The notes: a model not told the origin generated them from the sequence alone. Numbered from the stretch's first letter, positions 43,578-52,247 are shown. The stretch is DNA of 64,000 nt from Firm-04 sp045617625 (GCA_045617625.1 JAZLJA010000040.1:1-64000), one strand, 5' to 3'. Translations and numbers: made by a program.

Positions 43578-43606
43578 TTGACAAAGCGTGCGTGATGTGA
43601 TAAAAT
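43578..43606 (+). promoter_or_regulatory. Promoter of the nitrogenase-like operon
   Basis: TTGACA (43578-43583), a 17-base spacer, TAAAAT (43601-43606). It faces away from the MarR promoter. Confidence 0.8.
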
Positions 43607-43779
43607 TATATCATGATGATCGGATCCGTGCAAGCGCATCCGTCAGAATATAGTTTTTGAAAGGATTGCATCCCTGACGCCGAAAAATTCTTTGAGGCGG
43701 AAGATACGGTGCTGAAATATGCAGGATCACTGTCTATGCATTGCCGCCGTATCCCGAATTGGGATGCGGCGGTTTTTGT
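43607..43779 (+). promoter_or_regulatory. Structured leader with attenuator; riboswitch candidate of unidentified class
   Basis: The leader of about 165 bases has small helices (CGGAT/ATCCG at 43621-43642; CGTCAG/CTGACG about 43641-43679). An intrinsic terminator follows: 12-base stem 43744-43755 with 43761-43772, then five T at 43773-43777. The start codon at 43780 lies directly after the T-run. GATACGG (43703-43709) can pair with CCGTATC (43747-43753) in the terminator's 5' arm, giving a possible antiterminator. I could not match it to cobalamin, NiCo, Moco, SAM or TPP riboswitch consensus. Confidence 0.6.
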
Positions 43780-44802
43780 ATGCACAAAAAGGATTACACG
43801 GGGCGGCTGAATCGGGGACAGAGAGTACTTCTGATTGTGCTGCCGTTGGTATGTTTTCTGGGCTGTTTATGTCTCGGGCGGCTTTCCCTGCCGCCGTTTG
43901 AGGTGCTGAAAGCACTTGGGGAACGTATCGGTGTCGGCAGCGGTGCCTCAGCGCAGACGCAAGCCGTTGTCTGGTCGATGCGAGTGCCGCGTCTGCTGAC
44001 GGCGGCGGTGGTCGGCATGGGGCTTTCGGTGGCAGGCTGTACGTTTCAAAGTTTGTTTTCCAATCCGCTTGCCACACCCGATACATTAGGTGTGGCGTCG
44101 GGTGCAAGCTTTGGCGCGGCGTTGGCACTGCTGCTCGGCTTTTCACTGATCGGTGTGCAGTTGACGGCACTTGCCTTTGGGCTGCTTGCTGTATGTTTGA
44201 CATGGATTTCGGGAGCGGGGCTTGGCGATTCCCGTCACACACCGATCCTTGCGGGCATCATGATCGGTTCGCTGTTCAGTTCGATGGTGTCGCTGGTCAA
44301 ATTCACCGCTGATGCAGAATCACAGCTTCCGTCGATCACCTACTGGCTGATGGGCAGCCTGGAAAGTGCGGGTTATTCGACACTTCTGCTTGGTGCGCCG
44401 CCGATTCTTGTCTGCACGGCTGTTCTTTTGCTTCTGCGCTGGAAAATGAATCTTCTGCCGCTTTCGGAAGACGAAGCGGTCACATCGGGGGTAAATCTTC
44501 GGATGCTGCGCATGACAGCGGAGTTTTGTGCCACAATGATTACAGCGTCCTGCATTTCGATGTGCGGGCAGGTCGGCTGGATCGGACTGTTGGTTCCGCA
44601 TCTTTGCCGGATGAAGTGTGGAAGCAGCAATACCGCATTGCTGCCTGCATCGGCAGGGATCGGCGCGGCGTTTCTGATGTTGGTCGATACCGCCGCACGA
44701 ACGGTGTCGCCGAAAGAAATACCGATCTCGATTCTCACTGCGCTGCTGGGCGCACCGTTTTTCATATGTCTGCTGCGGAAAAACAGGGGGTGGAGCTTAT
44801 GA
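43780..44802 (+). CDS. FecCD/BtuC-type ABC importer permease
   Basis: 340 residues from ATG 43780, which directly follows the attenuator and has no clear ribosome site; the frame extends to 43741 only by using a TTG inside the hairpin. It is a multi-helix permease with family motifs (WSMRVPRLLTAAVVGMGLSV, NPLATPDTLGVASGASFG, GQVGWIGLLVPHLCR). The family imports iron-siderophores, haem or cobalamin. It overlaps the ATPase gene by 4 bases. Together with the lipoprotein at 49907 it completes an importer split across the operon. Confidence 0.85.
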   Translation: MHKKDYTGRLNRGQRVLLIVLPLVCFLGCLCLGRLSLPPFEVLKALGERIGVGSGASAQTQAVVWSMRVPRLLTAAVVGMGLSVAGCTFQSLFSNPLATPDTLGVASGASFGAALALLLGFSLIGVQLTALAFGLLAVCLTWISGAGLGDSRHTPILAGIMIGSLFSSMVSLVKFTADAESQLPSITYWLMGSLESAGYSTLLLGAPPILVCTAVLLLLRWKMNLLPLSEDEAVTSGVNLRMLRMTAEFCATMITASCISMCGQVGWIGLLVPHLCRMKCGSSNTALLPASAGIGAAFLMLVDTAARTVSPKEIPISILTALLGAPFFICLLRKNRGWSL

Positions 44803-45599
44803 AAATGCAGGTTTCCGATGGCTGTTTCCGATATCCGCGGCAATCAAAGATGGTTTTGCAGCACATAGATTTCTCACTCGATGCAGGTGATATTCTGGCA
44901 ATTCTCGGACCGAACGGTGCAGGCAAAACGACGATGCTGCGCTGTTTGATGGGGCTTTTGCCGTGGACGTCCGGCGAAACACTGCTGGATGAGAAACCGC
45001 TGCGCCGAATCCCGCAAAGGCAGCTTTGGCAGCAGATTTCCTATGTGCCGCAGGCAAAGCAGCCCCCGACGGCTTACAGCGTGGAGCAAATGATTCTGCT
45101 TGGTCGGGCGTCGATGGTGCAGCCGTTTTCCATGCCGCAGGCAGAGGATATGGCTGCGGTGGATGCTGTGATCGAGCGGACAGGGTTGAAAAGTCTCCGC
45201 GGACGCAGCTGTGCGGAATTAAGCGGCGGCGAATACCAGATGGTGCTGATTGCCCGTGCGTTGGTTTCCGAACCGCAGATTCTCATACTGGATGAACCGG
45301 AATCCAATCTGGATTTTCAGAATCAGCTTTTGGTGCTGGATATGCTTTCGCAGCTTGCCGCAGAGGGCATCACCTGTATTTTCAATACGCATTATCCTGC
45401 GCATGCGCTGCGGCGCAGCAACAAGTCTCTGATGCTTTCCAAAAACGGGGAATACTGCTTTGGCAGCAGCCGCGAGATGATCACGGAAGAAAACATCCTG
45501 CGGTATTTCGGGGTGCATTCGGTGATCGGCAGTATGAAGATCGGGGATGCATCCTACGAAGACGTGGTGCCGATTTCGATTGCGGAACGTCCTGACTGA
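44799..45599 (+). CDS. ABC importer ATPase (FecE/BtuD type)
   Basis: 266 residues; ATG overlaps the permease stop (ATGA). Walker A LGPNGAGKTT, Q-loop in SYVPQAKQPP, signature CAELSGGEYQ, Walker B LILDEPES and switch His in FNTHYPAH. A C-terminal tail of about 45 residues extends past the core. Energises uptake of an iron complex, corrinoid or similar. Eighteen bases separate it from the HydE-like gene. Confidence 0.87.
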   Translation: MKMQVSDGCFRYPRQSKMVLQHIDFSLDAGDILAILGPNGAGKTTMLRCLMGLLPWTSGETLLDEKPLRRIPQRQLWQQISYVPQAKQPPTAYSVEQMILLGRASMVQPFSMPQAEDMAAVDAVIERTGLKSLRGRSCAELSGGEYQMVLIARALVSEPQILILDEPESNLDFQNQLLVLDMLSQLAAEGITCIFNTHYPAHALRRSNKSLMLSKNGEYCFGSSREMITEENILRYFGVHSVIGSMKIGDASYEDVVPISIAERPD

Positions 45600-45617
45600 G
45601 CAGGGGGAGGCTGAAAG

Positions 45618-46685
45618 ATGAAACATTCGGAGTATCTGGATAAATTATATGCGGAGAGAAAGCTTTCTCATGCGGAATGGACGACGCTCATCGGGAGTTT
45701 TACGGAGGCAGACAGAGACTATGCCGCCGAACTTGCCGCTGAGATCACAAAGCAGCGATTCGGCAACCGGATTTTTTTCCGCGGGCTGATCGAATTTTCA
45801 AACATCTGCAAAAATGACTGTTTCTATTGCGGCATTCGGCGTTCCAATGCCGATGTGAGGCGCTATCGCCTGACAGAATCGGAGATCCTTGACTGCTGTC
45901 GGGAGGGCTATCGGCTCGGCTACCGCACCTTTGTGCTGCAAAGCGGTGAGGATGGTGCGCTGACAGATTCTGTGATGACACATCTTGTGACGGCAATCAA
46001 AGCACAGCACCCTGACTGCGCCGTGACGCTTTCTCTTGGCGAGCGCAGTTACGAGAGTTATGCGGCAATGTTTGCGGCGGGTGCTGACCGTTATCTCCTG
46101 CGGCATGAAACGGCAAATGCGGCGCATTATGCAGCGCTGCATCCGTCAGCCATGTCGTTTGACAACCGCATTCGCTGCCTGTACGATCTGAAGAACATCG
46201 GCTATCAGGTCGGCTGCGGCATGATGGTCGGAACGCCGCATCAGACCGCAGAAACGCTTGCGGATGATATGGAGTGGATCTGCCGTTTTCAGCCTGAAAT
46301 GGTGGGCATCGGACCGTTTCTGCCGCATTGTGCCACGCCTTTTGCCGCATATCCTTCGGGCAGTCGGAGCTGCACATTGTTTCTGCTGAGTCTCACGCGC
46401 ATTATGCTCCCTGATGTTCTGCTGCCTGCAACAACGGCGCTCGGCACAGCCGCAGAGGATGGGTATATGCAGGGGGTTCTGGCAGGGTGCAATGTCGTGA
46501 TGCCGAATCTGTCCCCGCAAAATGTTCGGAAGCATTATCTGCTTTACGACAACAAATCGGGCACGGAAGTCACCGCAGAGGAAAGTTTTTCCAGATTAAA
46601 GCAGCAAATGGAAGCAGTCGGGCGTGAGGTCGTCACATCACGCGGCGATCATATTCGTTTTGAAAGGAAGCATTCAGATTCATGA
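45618..46685 (+). CDS. hydE: HydE-like radical SAM enzyme
   Basis: 355 residues with GGGGGAGG before the ATG. The radical SAM cluster motif is NICKNDCFYCGIRRSN (Cys-x3-Cys-x2-Cys), with the HydE-type continuation RYRLTESEI and TFVLQSGEDG. Length matches HydE (about 350). In [FeFe]-hydrogenase maturation HydE acts with HydF and HydG to build the 2Fe subcluster. Here no HydG or hydrogenase is in the operon, and the next gene is NifH-like (4-base overlap). It may be a paralogue devoted to the nitrogenase-like complex. A BioB assignment is less likely because of the LQSGED and RRSN features. Confidence 0.8.
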   Translation: MKHSEYLDKLYAERKLSHAEWTTLIGSFTEADRDYAAELAAEITKQRFGNRIFFRGLIEFSNICKNDCFYCGIRRSNADVRRYRLTESEILDCCREGYRLGYRTFVLQSGEDGALTDSVMTHLVTAIKAQHPDCAVTLSLGERSYESYAAMFAAGADRYLLRHETANAAHYAALHPSAMSFDNRIRCLYDLKNIGYQVGCGMMVGTPHQTAETLADDMEWICRFQPEMVGIGPFLPHCATPFAAYPSGSRSCTLFLLSLTRIMLPDVLLPATTALGTAAEDGYMQGVLAGCNVVMPNLSPQNVRKHYLLYDNKSGTEVTAEESFSRLKQQMEAVGREVVTSRGDHIRFERKHSDS

Positions 46686-47446
46686 TAAAGATTGCAGTAT
46701 ATGGAAAGGGCGGAATCGGAAAATCCACAACGGTATCGAATCTCTCCGCAGCACTCGCAGAGCAGGGCTTAAAGGTCATGCAGATCGGCTGTGATCCGAA
46801 AGCGGATTCGACGGGCAGCCTGCATCATCTGGAACGTGTCGATACCGTGCTGGATCTGGTCAGGACCCGTGGAAATGCGGTTTCTATTGATGAAATGGTA
46901 CATCTCGGCTACGGCGGGGTCATTTGTGTGGAGGCGGGAGGTCCCGCACCCGGCATGGGCTGTGCAGGCCGCGGCATTATCGCTGCACTGGAAAAGCTGG
47001 CGGAAAAGGGCGCCTATGAGGTCTATCAGCCCGATGTGGTGTTTTATGATGTTCTGGGGGATGTGGTCTGCGGCGGTTTTTCCATGCCGATGCGCAGCGG
47101 CTATGCGGATAAAGTATTCATCATCACCTCAGGTGAAAACATGGCGATTCATGCTGCCGCAAACATTGCAGCGGCGCTGGAGAATTTCAAGGGGCGCGGT
47201 TATGCGTCGCTGGGCGGCATCATTCTGAATCGCAGGGATGTCAAAAACGAAAATGCCAAGGTACAGGAACTTGCCGTGGATATTCACAGTGAGATCATCG
47301 GCAGTTTGCATCGCAGTGAGACTGTGCAGGCTGCCGAAGAACTTCGGCAAACGGTGATGGAGGCATTTCCTGACAGTGAAATGGCTGCCGAATACCGCAC
47401 ACTTGCAGCACAAATGATGGCGGTCTGTCGGGGGGAAAGCCGATGA
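46682..47446 (+). CDS. NifH-like ATP-dependent reductase
   Basis: 254 residues, shorter at the C-terminus than NifH (about 275-290). P-loop GKGGIGKST, switch CDPKADST, and both 4Fe-4S cysteines in their contexts: GGPAPGMGCAGRGI and DVLGDVVCGGFSMPMR. The protein should be a homodimer carrying one interface cluster and passing electrons with ATP hydrolysis to a component 1-like partner, encoded immediately downstream. It overlaps the HydE-like gene and the next gene by 4 bases each. Confidence 0.88.
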   Translation: MIKIAVYGKGGIGKSTTVSNLSAALAEQGLKVMQIGCDPKADSTGSLHHLERVDTVLDLVRTRGNAVSIDEMVHLGYGGVICVEAGGPAPGMGCAGRGIIAALEKLAEKGAYEVYQPDVVFYDVLGDVVCGGFSMPMRSGYADKVFIITSGENMAIHAAANIAAALENFKGRGYASLGGIILNRRDVKNENAKVQELAVDIHSEIIGSLHRSETVQAAEELRQTVMEAFPDSEMAAEYRTLAAQMMAVCRGESR

Positions 47447-48762
47447 AGCGTGTGGGCGGCGAGACAGGATCCCCTGCAATGCCGATCGCAGAAGCACCGT
47501 TTCCGTCGCCGTTTTCCGCAGGGTTGGAATACAGTGTGCCTGCACGCGGCGGCTGGACGATCGTTCATGTGGGGATGCTGATGCCGCAGGCACATGAGAT
47601 TTTTGTCTGTGCGGCAGGATGTCTGCGCGGCGTTGTGCTTTCGGCTGCCGAGATGCACTGCACCGACCGTTTTTCCACCATCGCTGTCGAGGAACACAAC
47701 ATCATTGACGGCGACATGGAGGAACTGCTGATCGAGGGCGTGACGGATATTCTGCACCGTCTGTCGGAACTTCCGAAAGCGGTGCTTGTTTACAGCAGTT
47801 GTATCCATCATTTCATGGGCACCGATCTGGCGATGTGCTATCGTATTTTGCGGGAGCGTTTTCCCGATGTTGATTTCGCGGACTGTTATATGACGCCGAT
47901 CATGCGCAAGAGCGGCTTGACCCCCGATCAACTGATGCGAAAGCAATTATACAGCCTGCTCAAACCCGCAGAGAAGCTTCCGAAGCATTGTGCAGTCATC
48001 GGCAACTGTTTTTCAATGGATGCGCAAAGTGATATGGTGCGTCTCATCACGCAGGCGGGGTGGACACTGCATCAGATCACGGAATGCAGCACCTATGCGG
48101 ATTATCAGCAAATGGCGGTGTGCAGCCTGTGTATCAGTACGCAGTCTGTGGCAAAGGTCGGCGGTGATGCGCTTGCAAATCGGCTCGGAATGCAGCATCT
48201 CGCTCTGCCGCTGAGTTACGGTGCAGATGAGATTCGGCGAAATCTTGCAAAGCTTGCCGATGCACTGGATACCGAATATGACGGCGGCACACAAGCGCAG
48301 AGCGATGCAGAATCTGCACTTGCAAGGGCAAAACAGATCATCGGCAATGCACCCGTTGCATTGGATTACACGTTCACACCGCGTCCGCTTTCGCTGGCGA
48401 GATTGCTTTGTTCACACGGATTTCATCTGACAGACTTGTTTGCGGATGCTTTTTCTGCCGATGAACATGAGGATTTCCTCTGGCTGCAATCAAATGCGCC
48501 GCAGCTTGTCATTCACCCGACGGTTCATGCTGCGATGCGGAAATTCCTGCCTGACAGTACGGAAAAAACGCTTGCGCTCGGGCAAAAAGCGGCATACTTC
48601 ACGGACAGCCCGTATTTTGTCAATCAGATCGAGGGCGGGAGCGGCTATGGATTTCAGGGCATCACGGCACTGGCAGAGGCAATGTGTGAAGCTTTTTCGG
48701 TACCGAAAGACACCGCACATTTGATATCAATGAAAGGACTAGGTTGCGAAAGCTGCATATGA
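47443..48762 (+). CDS. Nitrogenase component 1-like subunit (NifD/NifE-like)
   Basis: 439 residues. The N-terminal 35 residues have no clear counterpart. Cys60 (VCAAGCLRGV) and Cys120 (VYSSCIHHFMGTD) sit at the second and third P-cluster cysteine positions of NifD; the first is missing. Cys-rich segments occur at 215-230 (ECSTYADYQQMAVCSLC) and the C-terminus (GLGCESCI). The FeMo-cofactor ligands of true NifD (Cys275, His442) cannot be assigned. It is probably the alpha-like half of a nitrogenase-like reductase or cofactor scaffold. It overlaps both neighbours by 4 bases. Confidence 0.8.
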   Translation: MKRVGGETGSPAMPIAEAPFPSPFSAGLEYSVPARGGWTIVHVGMLMPQAHEIFVCAAGCLRGVVLSAAEMHCTDRFSTIAVEEHNIIDGDMEELLIEGVTDILHRLSELPKAVLVYSSCIHHFMGTDLAMCYRILRERFPDVDFADCYMTPIMRKSGLTPDQLMRKQLYSLLKPAEKLPKHCAVIGNCFSMDAQSDMVRLITQAGWTLHQITECSTYADYQQMAVCSLCISTQSVAKVGGDALANRLGMQHLALPLSYGADEIRRNLAKLADALDTEYDGGTQAQSDAESALARAKQIIGNAPVALDYTFTPRPLSLARLLCSHGFHLTDLFADAFSADEHEDFLWLQSNAPQLVIHPTVHAAMRKFLPDSTEKTLALGQKAAYFTDSPYFVNQIEGGSGYGFQGITALAEAMCEAFSVPKDTAHLISMKGLGCESCI

Positions 48763-49910
48763 GACAGGTGAGAACAGTATTATCGACCTATTCGTCCGAC
48801 ACATTCGGGGTATGTTCTGCACTGTATGAGTTGGGCGGCATGACTGTCATGCACGATGCGTCAGGCTGCAATTCGACCTATACGACACATGATGAGCCGC
48901 GCTGGTATCACTCAGACAGCCTTGTATTCATCTCTGGTTTGACGGAACTGGACGCCGTCATGGGCAATGATGACCGTCTCATTCAGGATATGCTGGAGAG
49001 CATTGAAACACTTCATCCTGCGTTTGCGGCGATTGCCGGCACGCCGATTCCGATGATGAACGGCTGTGACCTTGCCGCTGTTGCAAATGAAGTGGAACGT
49101 GCATCGGGCATTCCGTGTTTTGCATTTCCGACGAGCGGAATGCAGTCCTATCTGTGCGGTGCGTCTGATGCGTTTGCTGTTCTTGCAAAGCGCATGACAC
49201 TTTCGTCCGAATGCAGAAAGCCGAACACCGTCAACATTCTTGGGGCAACGCCGCTTGATTTTTCTCTTTCTCCCACGGTTGCATCCATACGGCGGCTGCT
49301 TACGGAATCAGGTTTTTCGGTGAATGGCTGCTGGGCAATGGGGAGCAGCTTTGAACAGCTTCGTCATGCGGGAGCAGCGGCGGTCAATCTGGTGATATCG
49401 GGGACAGGCATGAAGGCTGCACAGGTGCTGAAACATAAATTCGGAACGCCTTATGTCGTCGGAACACCTGTCGGAGCGGAGTTTTCGGCACAGATCGTGC
49501 AGCAGCTTCGCGCTTCGGCATCGGATGGAATGGACAGAATTGCATTTGAAAACGCTGTTCCGTCGTCGGCGTGCGGCATCAGGATTGTGGGGGAAAGTGT
49601 GATATCCCGTTCGATCGCGGCAGCAGTCGGCTTGCAGACAGGGAATGTTCCGCAGGTCGTCAGCACACTGGAAGCACTGCCTGAACTTGCAGGAATCTGT
49701 GCAGCAGGGGATGTGCAGGCGATGGAGGAAGATGAGATCCAAGCTGTCTGCTGTGATGCTGCGATCGTGATTGCTGATCCGCTGTATCGACCGATTCTTC
49801 CCTCCGATTGTCGCCTGCTCCGAATGCCGCATGAAGCGTTTTCGGGCAGGATTTACCGCGGTGAGATGCCTGATCTTACGAAATTTGATTATGAGGAAGC
49901 GATTCTATGA
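48759..49910 (+). CDS. Nitrogenase component 1-like subunit (NifK/NifN-like)
   Basis: 383 residues from ATG 48759, overlapping the upstream stop; an in-frame TTG at 48744 is less likely. Cys19 (TFGVCSALYELGG) and Cys37 (HDASGCNSTY) match the first two NifK P-cluster cysteines. The third position reads GTPIPMMNGCD, with Pro96 where NifK has Cys. It should pair with the preceding subunit. Much shorter than NifK (about 520). The next gene, a lipoprotein, overlaps by 4 bases. Confidence 0.78.
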   Translation: MRQVRTVLSTYSSDTFGVCSALYELGGMTVMHDASGCNSTYTTHDEPRWYHSDSLVFISGLTELDAVMGNDDRLIQDMLESIETLHPAFAAIAGTPIPMMNGCDLAAVANEVERASGIPCFAFPTSGMQSYLCGASDAFAVLAKRMTLSSECRKPNTVNILGATPLDFSLSPTVASIRRLLTESGFSVNGCWAMGSSFEQLRHAGAAAVNLVISGTGMKAAQVLKHKFGTPYVVGTPVGAEFSAQIVQQLRASASDGMDRIAFENAVPSSACGIRIVGESVISRSIAAAVGLQTGNVPQVVSTLEALPELAGICAAGDVQAMEEDEIQAVCCDAAIVIADPLYRPILPSDCRLLRMPHEAFSGRIYRGEMPDLTKFDYEEAIL

Positions 49911-51043
49911 AAAAAATCTTTTGCTTGCTGTTGAGCATGATGCTCTGTGCAGGGCTTTTCTGCGGCTGCACGGATACCAAACGGCAAAATGCCGAAAACA
50001 CAGTCACGGTGACGGATCACAACGGAAATATTGTGACACTGCCTTCCAAAATCGAGCGCATTGCGGTGTGTGACATTTTCCCGATTCCTTCGGTGCTTGC
50101 GGTGTTTTTCAATTCCGCCGATAAGATCGTTGCAATGGCACCTTCCAGCATGAGCGCGGCGAAAAACGGGCTTTTGTCTGAACTCTACCCCGAAATACTG
50201 AATGCGGATACCTCTGCGATCAGTGCCGCTGATGTCAACACCGAGGAACTGATGAAACAGGATCCGCAGCTTGTGATATACAGTGCTTCAAATGCGAAAC
50301 TGGGTGAAAAACTGCAAAAAGCAGGATTCAACGCAGTGGCAGTATCTGCAAATCAATGGGGCTATAATGCGGTGGAAACCCTGAATCAGTGGCTGACGCT
50401 CTTCACTGCAATCTTCCCTGATGAAGCCAATGACCGTGCTGAACTTGTCCGTAAATACAGTGAGGACTCGATGAAACTGGTGCAGGAGCGCACATCCGCA
50501 TTGTCCGATGCAGAGCGCAGACGCATCTTTTTCCTGTTTCAGTACAGCGCAGATACCATTATCACCTCCGGAAAGAATTTTTTCGGGCAATGGTGGGCAG
50601 ATTCCATCGGGGCTGTGAATGTGGCTGAGGAGCTGACACAGGATAATTCCGTGAAAGTCAGCCTGGAACAGATCTACGCATGGAATCCCGATACGATCCT
50701 GATGACCAATTTCACGTCTGCAATGCCGCAGGATCTGTATGACGGCACTGTGGGATCCTATGACTGGAGCGGAGTGCGTGCCGTTGCAGAACAGACTGCC
50801 TACAAAATGCCGCTCGGAATGTATCGAAGCTTCACGGCAGGTGTTGACACGCCGATCACATTGCTCTGGCTTGCCAAAACGGTATATCCGACGCTGTTTT
50901 CCGATATTGACATCACCGAGAAAACCAAGGAATATTATCAGTCGGTGTTTGGGGTATCGCTGACCTCGGAGCAGGTGGCAAAGATCTTTGCGCCTGCCGA
51001 AGGCGCAGGGCAAATGGATTATCAGGGAGGCGGCGTGCAGTGA
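49907..51043 (+). CDS. Iron-complex/cobalamin-type ABC substrate-binding lipoprotein
   Basis: 378 residues. A lipoprotein signal ends in the lipobox LFCGC. The TroA/FecB-like fold includes VTVTDHNGNIVTLPSKIERI at the start and YAWNPDTILMTNF in the second lobe. Its place between a nitrogenase-like subunit and a HydF-like GTPase, with the permease and ATPase at the operon start, ties import of some metal complex to the reductase. Ligand unknown. Confidence 0.83.
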   Translation: MKKIFCLLLSMMLCAGLFCGCTDTKRQNAENTVTVTDHNGNIVTLPSKIERIAVCDIFPIPSVLAVFFNSADKIVAMAPSSMSAAKNGLLSELYPEILNADTSAISAADVNTEELMKQDPQLVIYSASNAKLGEKLQKAGFNAVAVSANQWGYNAVETLNQWLTLFTAIFPDEANDRAELVRKYSEDSMKLVQERTSALSDAERRRIFFLFQYSADTIITSGKNFFGQWWADSIGAVNVAEELTQDNSVKVSLEQIYAWNPDTILMTNFTSAMPQDLYDGTVGSYDWSGVRAVAEQTAYKMPLGMYRSFTAGVDTPITLLWLAKTVYPTLFSDIDITEKTKEYYQSVFGVSLTSEQVAKIFAPAEGAGQMDYQGGGVQ

Positions 51044-52245
51044 GTCTGAATGAAACGCCCTCTGCGGAGCGGCTCCAGATTGCGTTTTTCGGATGCCGCA
51101 ATGCAGGAAAATCCAGTATCGTGAATGCAGTGACCAATCAGGAGATGTCTGTTGTCTCTGCAATCAAGGGCACCACGACGGACCCTGTCAAAAAAGCGAT
51201 GGAGTTGCTGCCGCTCGGTCCCGTGGTCATCATTGACACAGCGGGATATGATGATGATGGGGTTCTCGGGCAGCTGCGGATTGCAAAAACACAGCAGATT
51301 CTCAATCGCACAGACATTGCCGTGCTGGTTGTTGACGGATGCAGAGGCATGCAGTCTGCCGACCGTGAGCTGCTTTGGATGTTTGTACAAAAGCAGATCC
51401 CGTATCTTATCGTGTGCAGCAAAGCCGATCTGCATGATGCTGCTGCGGCAGAATCGCAGGACTGGCTGCGTGTCAGTGCGGTGACAGGAATGAATATTGA
51501 CATTCTAAAGGAACGAATCGCCGCGCTTGTGCCAAATGCCGCCGAAAAGCAGCCGCTGATCGCCGATTTGCTTGAGGCGGGCGACAGTGTTGTGCTGGTT
51601 TGCCCGATCGACGAATCTGCCCCCAAGGGCAGGCTGATTCTGCCGCAGCAGCAAACGATTCGTGATGTGCTGGATGCTGATGCATCGGCAATCGTCACCA
51701 AGGAGACGGGTTTGCAGTCGGTGCTTGAAAATCTGCGAACACCGCCCCGCATGGTCGTGACTGACAGTCAGGCACTCGGCGCGGTGAAATCCGTTGTCCC
51801 CGACGAAATTCCGCTGACGACCTTTTCCATTCTGATGGCACGATATAAAGGGTTTCTGCAAACAGCGGTAGCGGGGATCGCGGCGGCAAAAAAGCTGCGG
51901 GCAGGGGATGTGGTGCTGATGGCGGAGGGATGCACACATCATCGGCAGTGCAATGATATCGGTACGGTGAAAATACCGCATCTCCTGCAAAAATACTGCG
52001 GCTGTGAGCTTGTGTTCGAGAACTGTTCGGGTTTCGGTTTTCCAAGTGATTTGTCTCGGTTTTCACTGGTGATTCACTGCGGCGGATGTATGCTTCCTGA
52101 CCGTGAGATACAGCATCGGATGCAGACTGCCGCACAGCAGGGGATTCCGATGACCAATTACGGCATTGCACTCGCACAGATGACCGATACTCTTGAACGG
52201 ACACTTCGCAGTTTTCCTGATATCCATGCACTTCTTTGCAAATAA
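51040..52245 (+). CDS. hydF: HydF-like maturation GTPase
   Basis: 401 residues from a GTG start at 51040 that overlaps the lipoprotein stop (GTGA), with GGGAGG upstream. The GTPase domain (about 10-170) has G1 GCRNAGKSS, G3 DTAGYDD and G4 CSKAD. The C-terminal cluster-binding signature of HydF is present: Cys-x-His (EGCTHHRQC) followed by Cys-x2-Cys (HCGGCM). Length matches HydF (about 400). It normally holds and delivers the 2Fe precursor to hydrogenase. Here it ends a nitrogenase-like operon, and a different client is possible. Confidence 0.82.
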   Translation: MSLNETPSAERLQIAFFGCRNAGKSSIVNAVTNQEMSVVSAIKGTTTDPVKKAMELLPLGPVVIIDTAGYDDDGVLGQLRIAKTQQILNRTDIAVLVVDGCRGMQSADRELLWMFVQKQIPYLIVCSKADLHDAAAAESQDWLRVSAVTGMNIDILKERIAALVPNAAEKQPLIADLLEAGDSVVLVCPIDESAPKGRLILPQQQTIRDVLDADASAIVTKETGLQSVLENLRTPPRMVVTDSQALGAVKSVVPDEIPLTTFSILMARYKGFLQTAVAGIAAAKKLRAGDVVLMAEGCTHHRQCNDIGTVKIPHLLQKYCGCELVFENCSGFGFPSDLSRFSLVIHCGGCMLPDREIQHRMQTAAQQGIPMTNYGIALAQMTDTLERTLRSFPDIHALLCK

Positions 52246-52247
52246 AA

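Noticed and set aside
43607..43779. Cobalamin riboswitch upstream of the importer
   Set aside because: Expected for a BtuC-like permease, but the B12-box and conserved core could not be found in the leader.
45618..46685. Biotin synthase (BioB) as identity of the radical SAM protein
   Set aside because: The Cys motif is compatible, but the RRSN and LQSGED features, length and the HydF-like gene in the same operon favour HydE.
46682..47446. ParA/MinD-type ATPase as identity of the NifH-like protein
   Set aside because: Both NifH cluster cysteines occur in their exact contexts (GMGCAGRG and VVCGGFSMP), and component 1-like genes follow.
47443..49910. True nitrogen-fixing nitrogenase
   Set aside because: Subunits are much shorter than NifD/NifK, P-cluster cysteines are incomplete, cofactor ligands cannot be found, and no nifB, nifE or nifN accompanies them.
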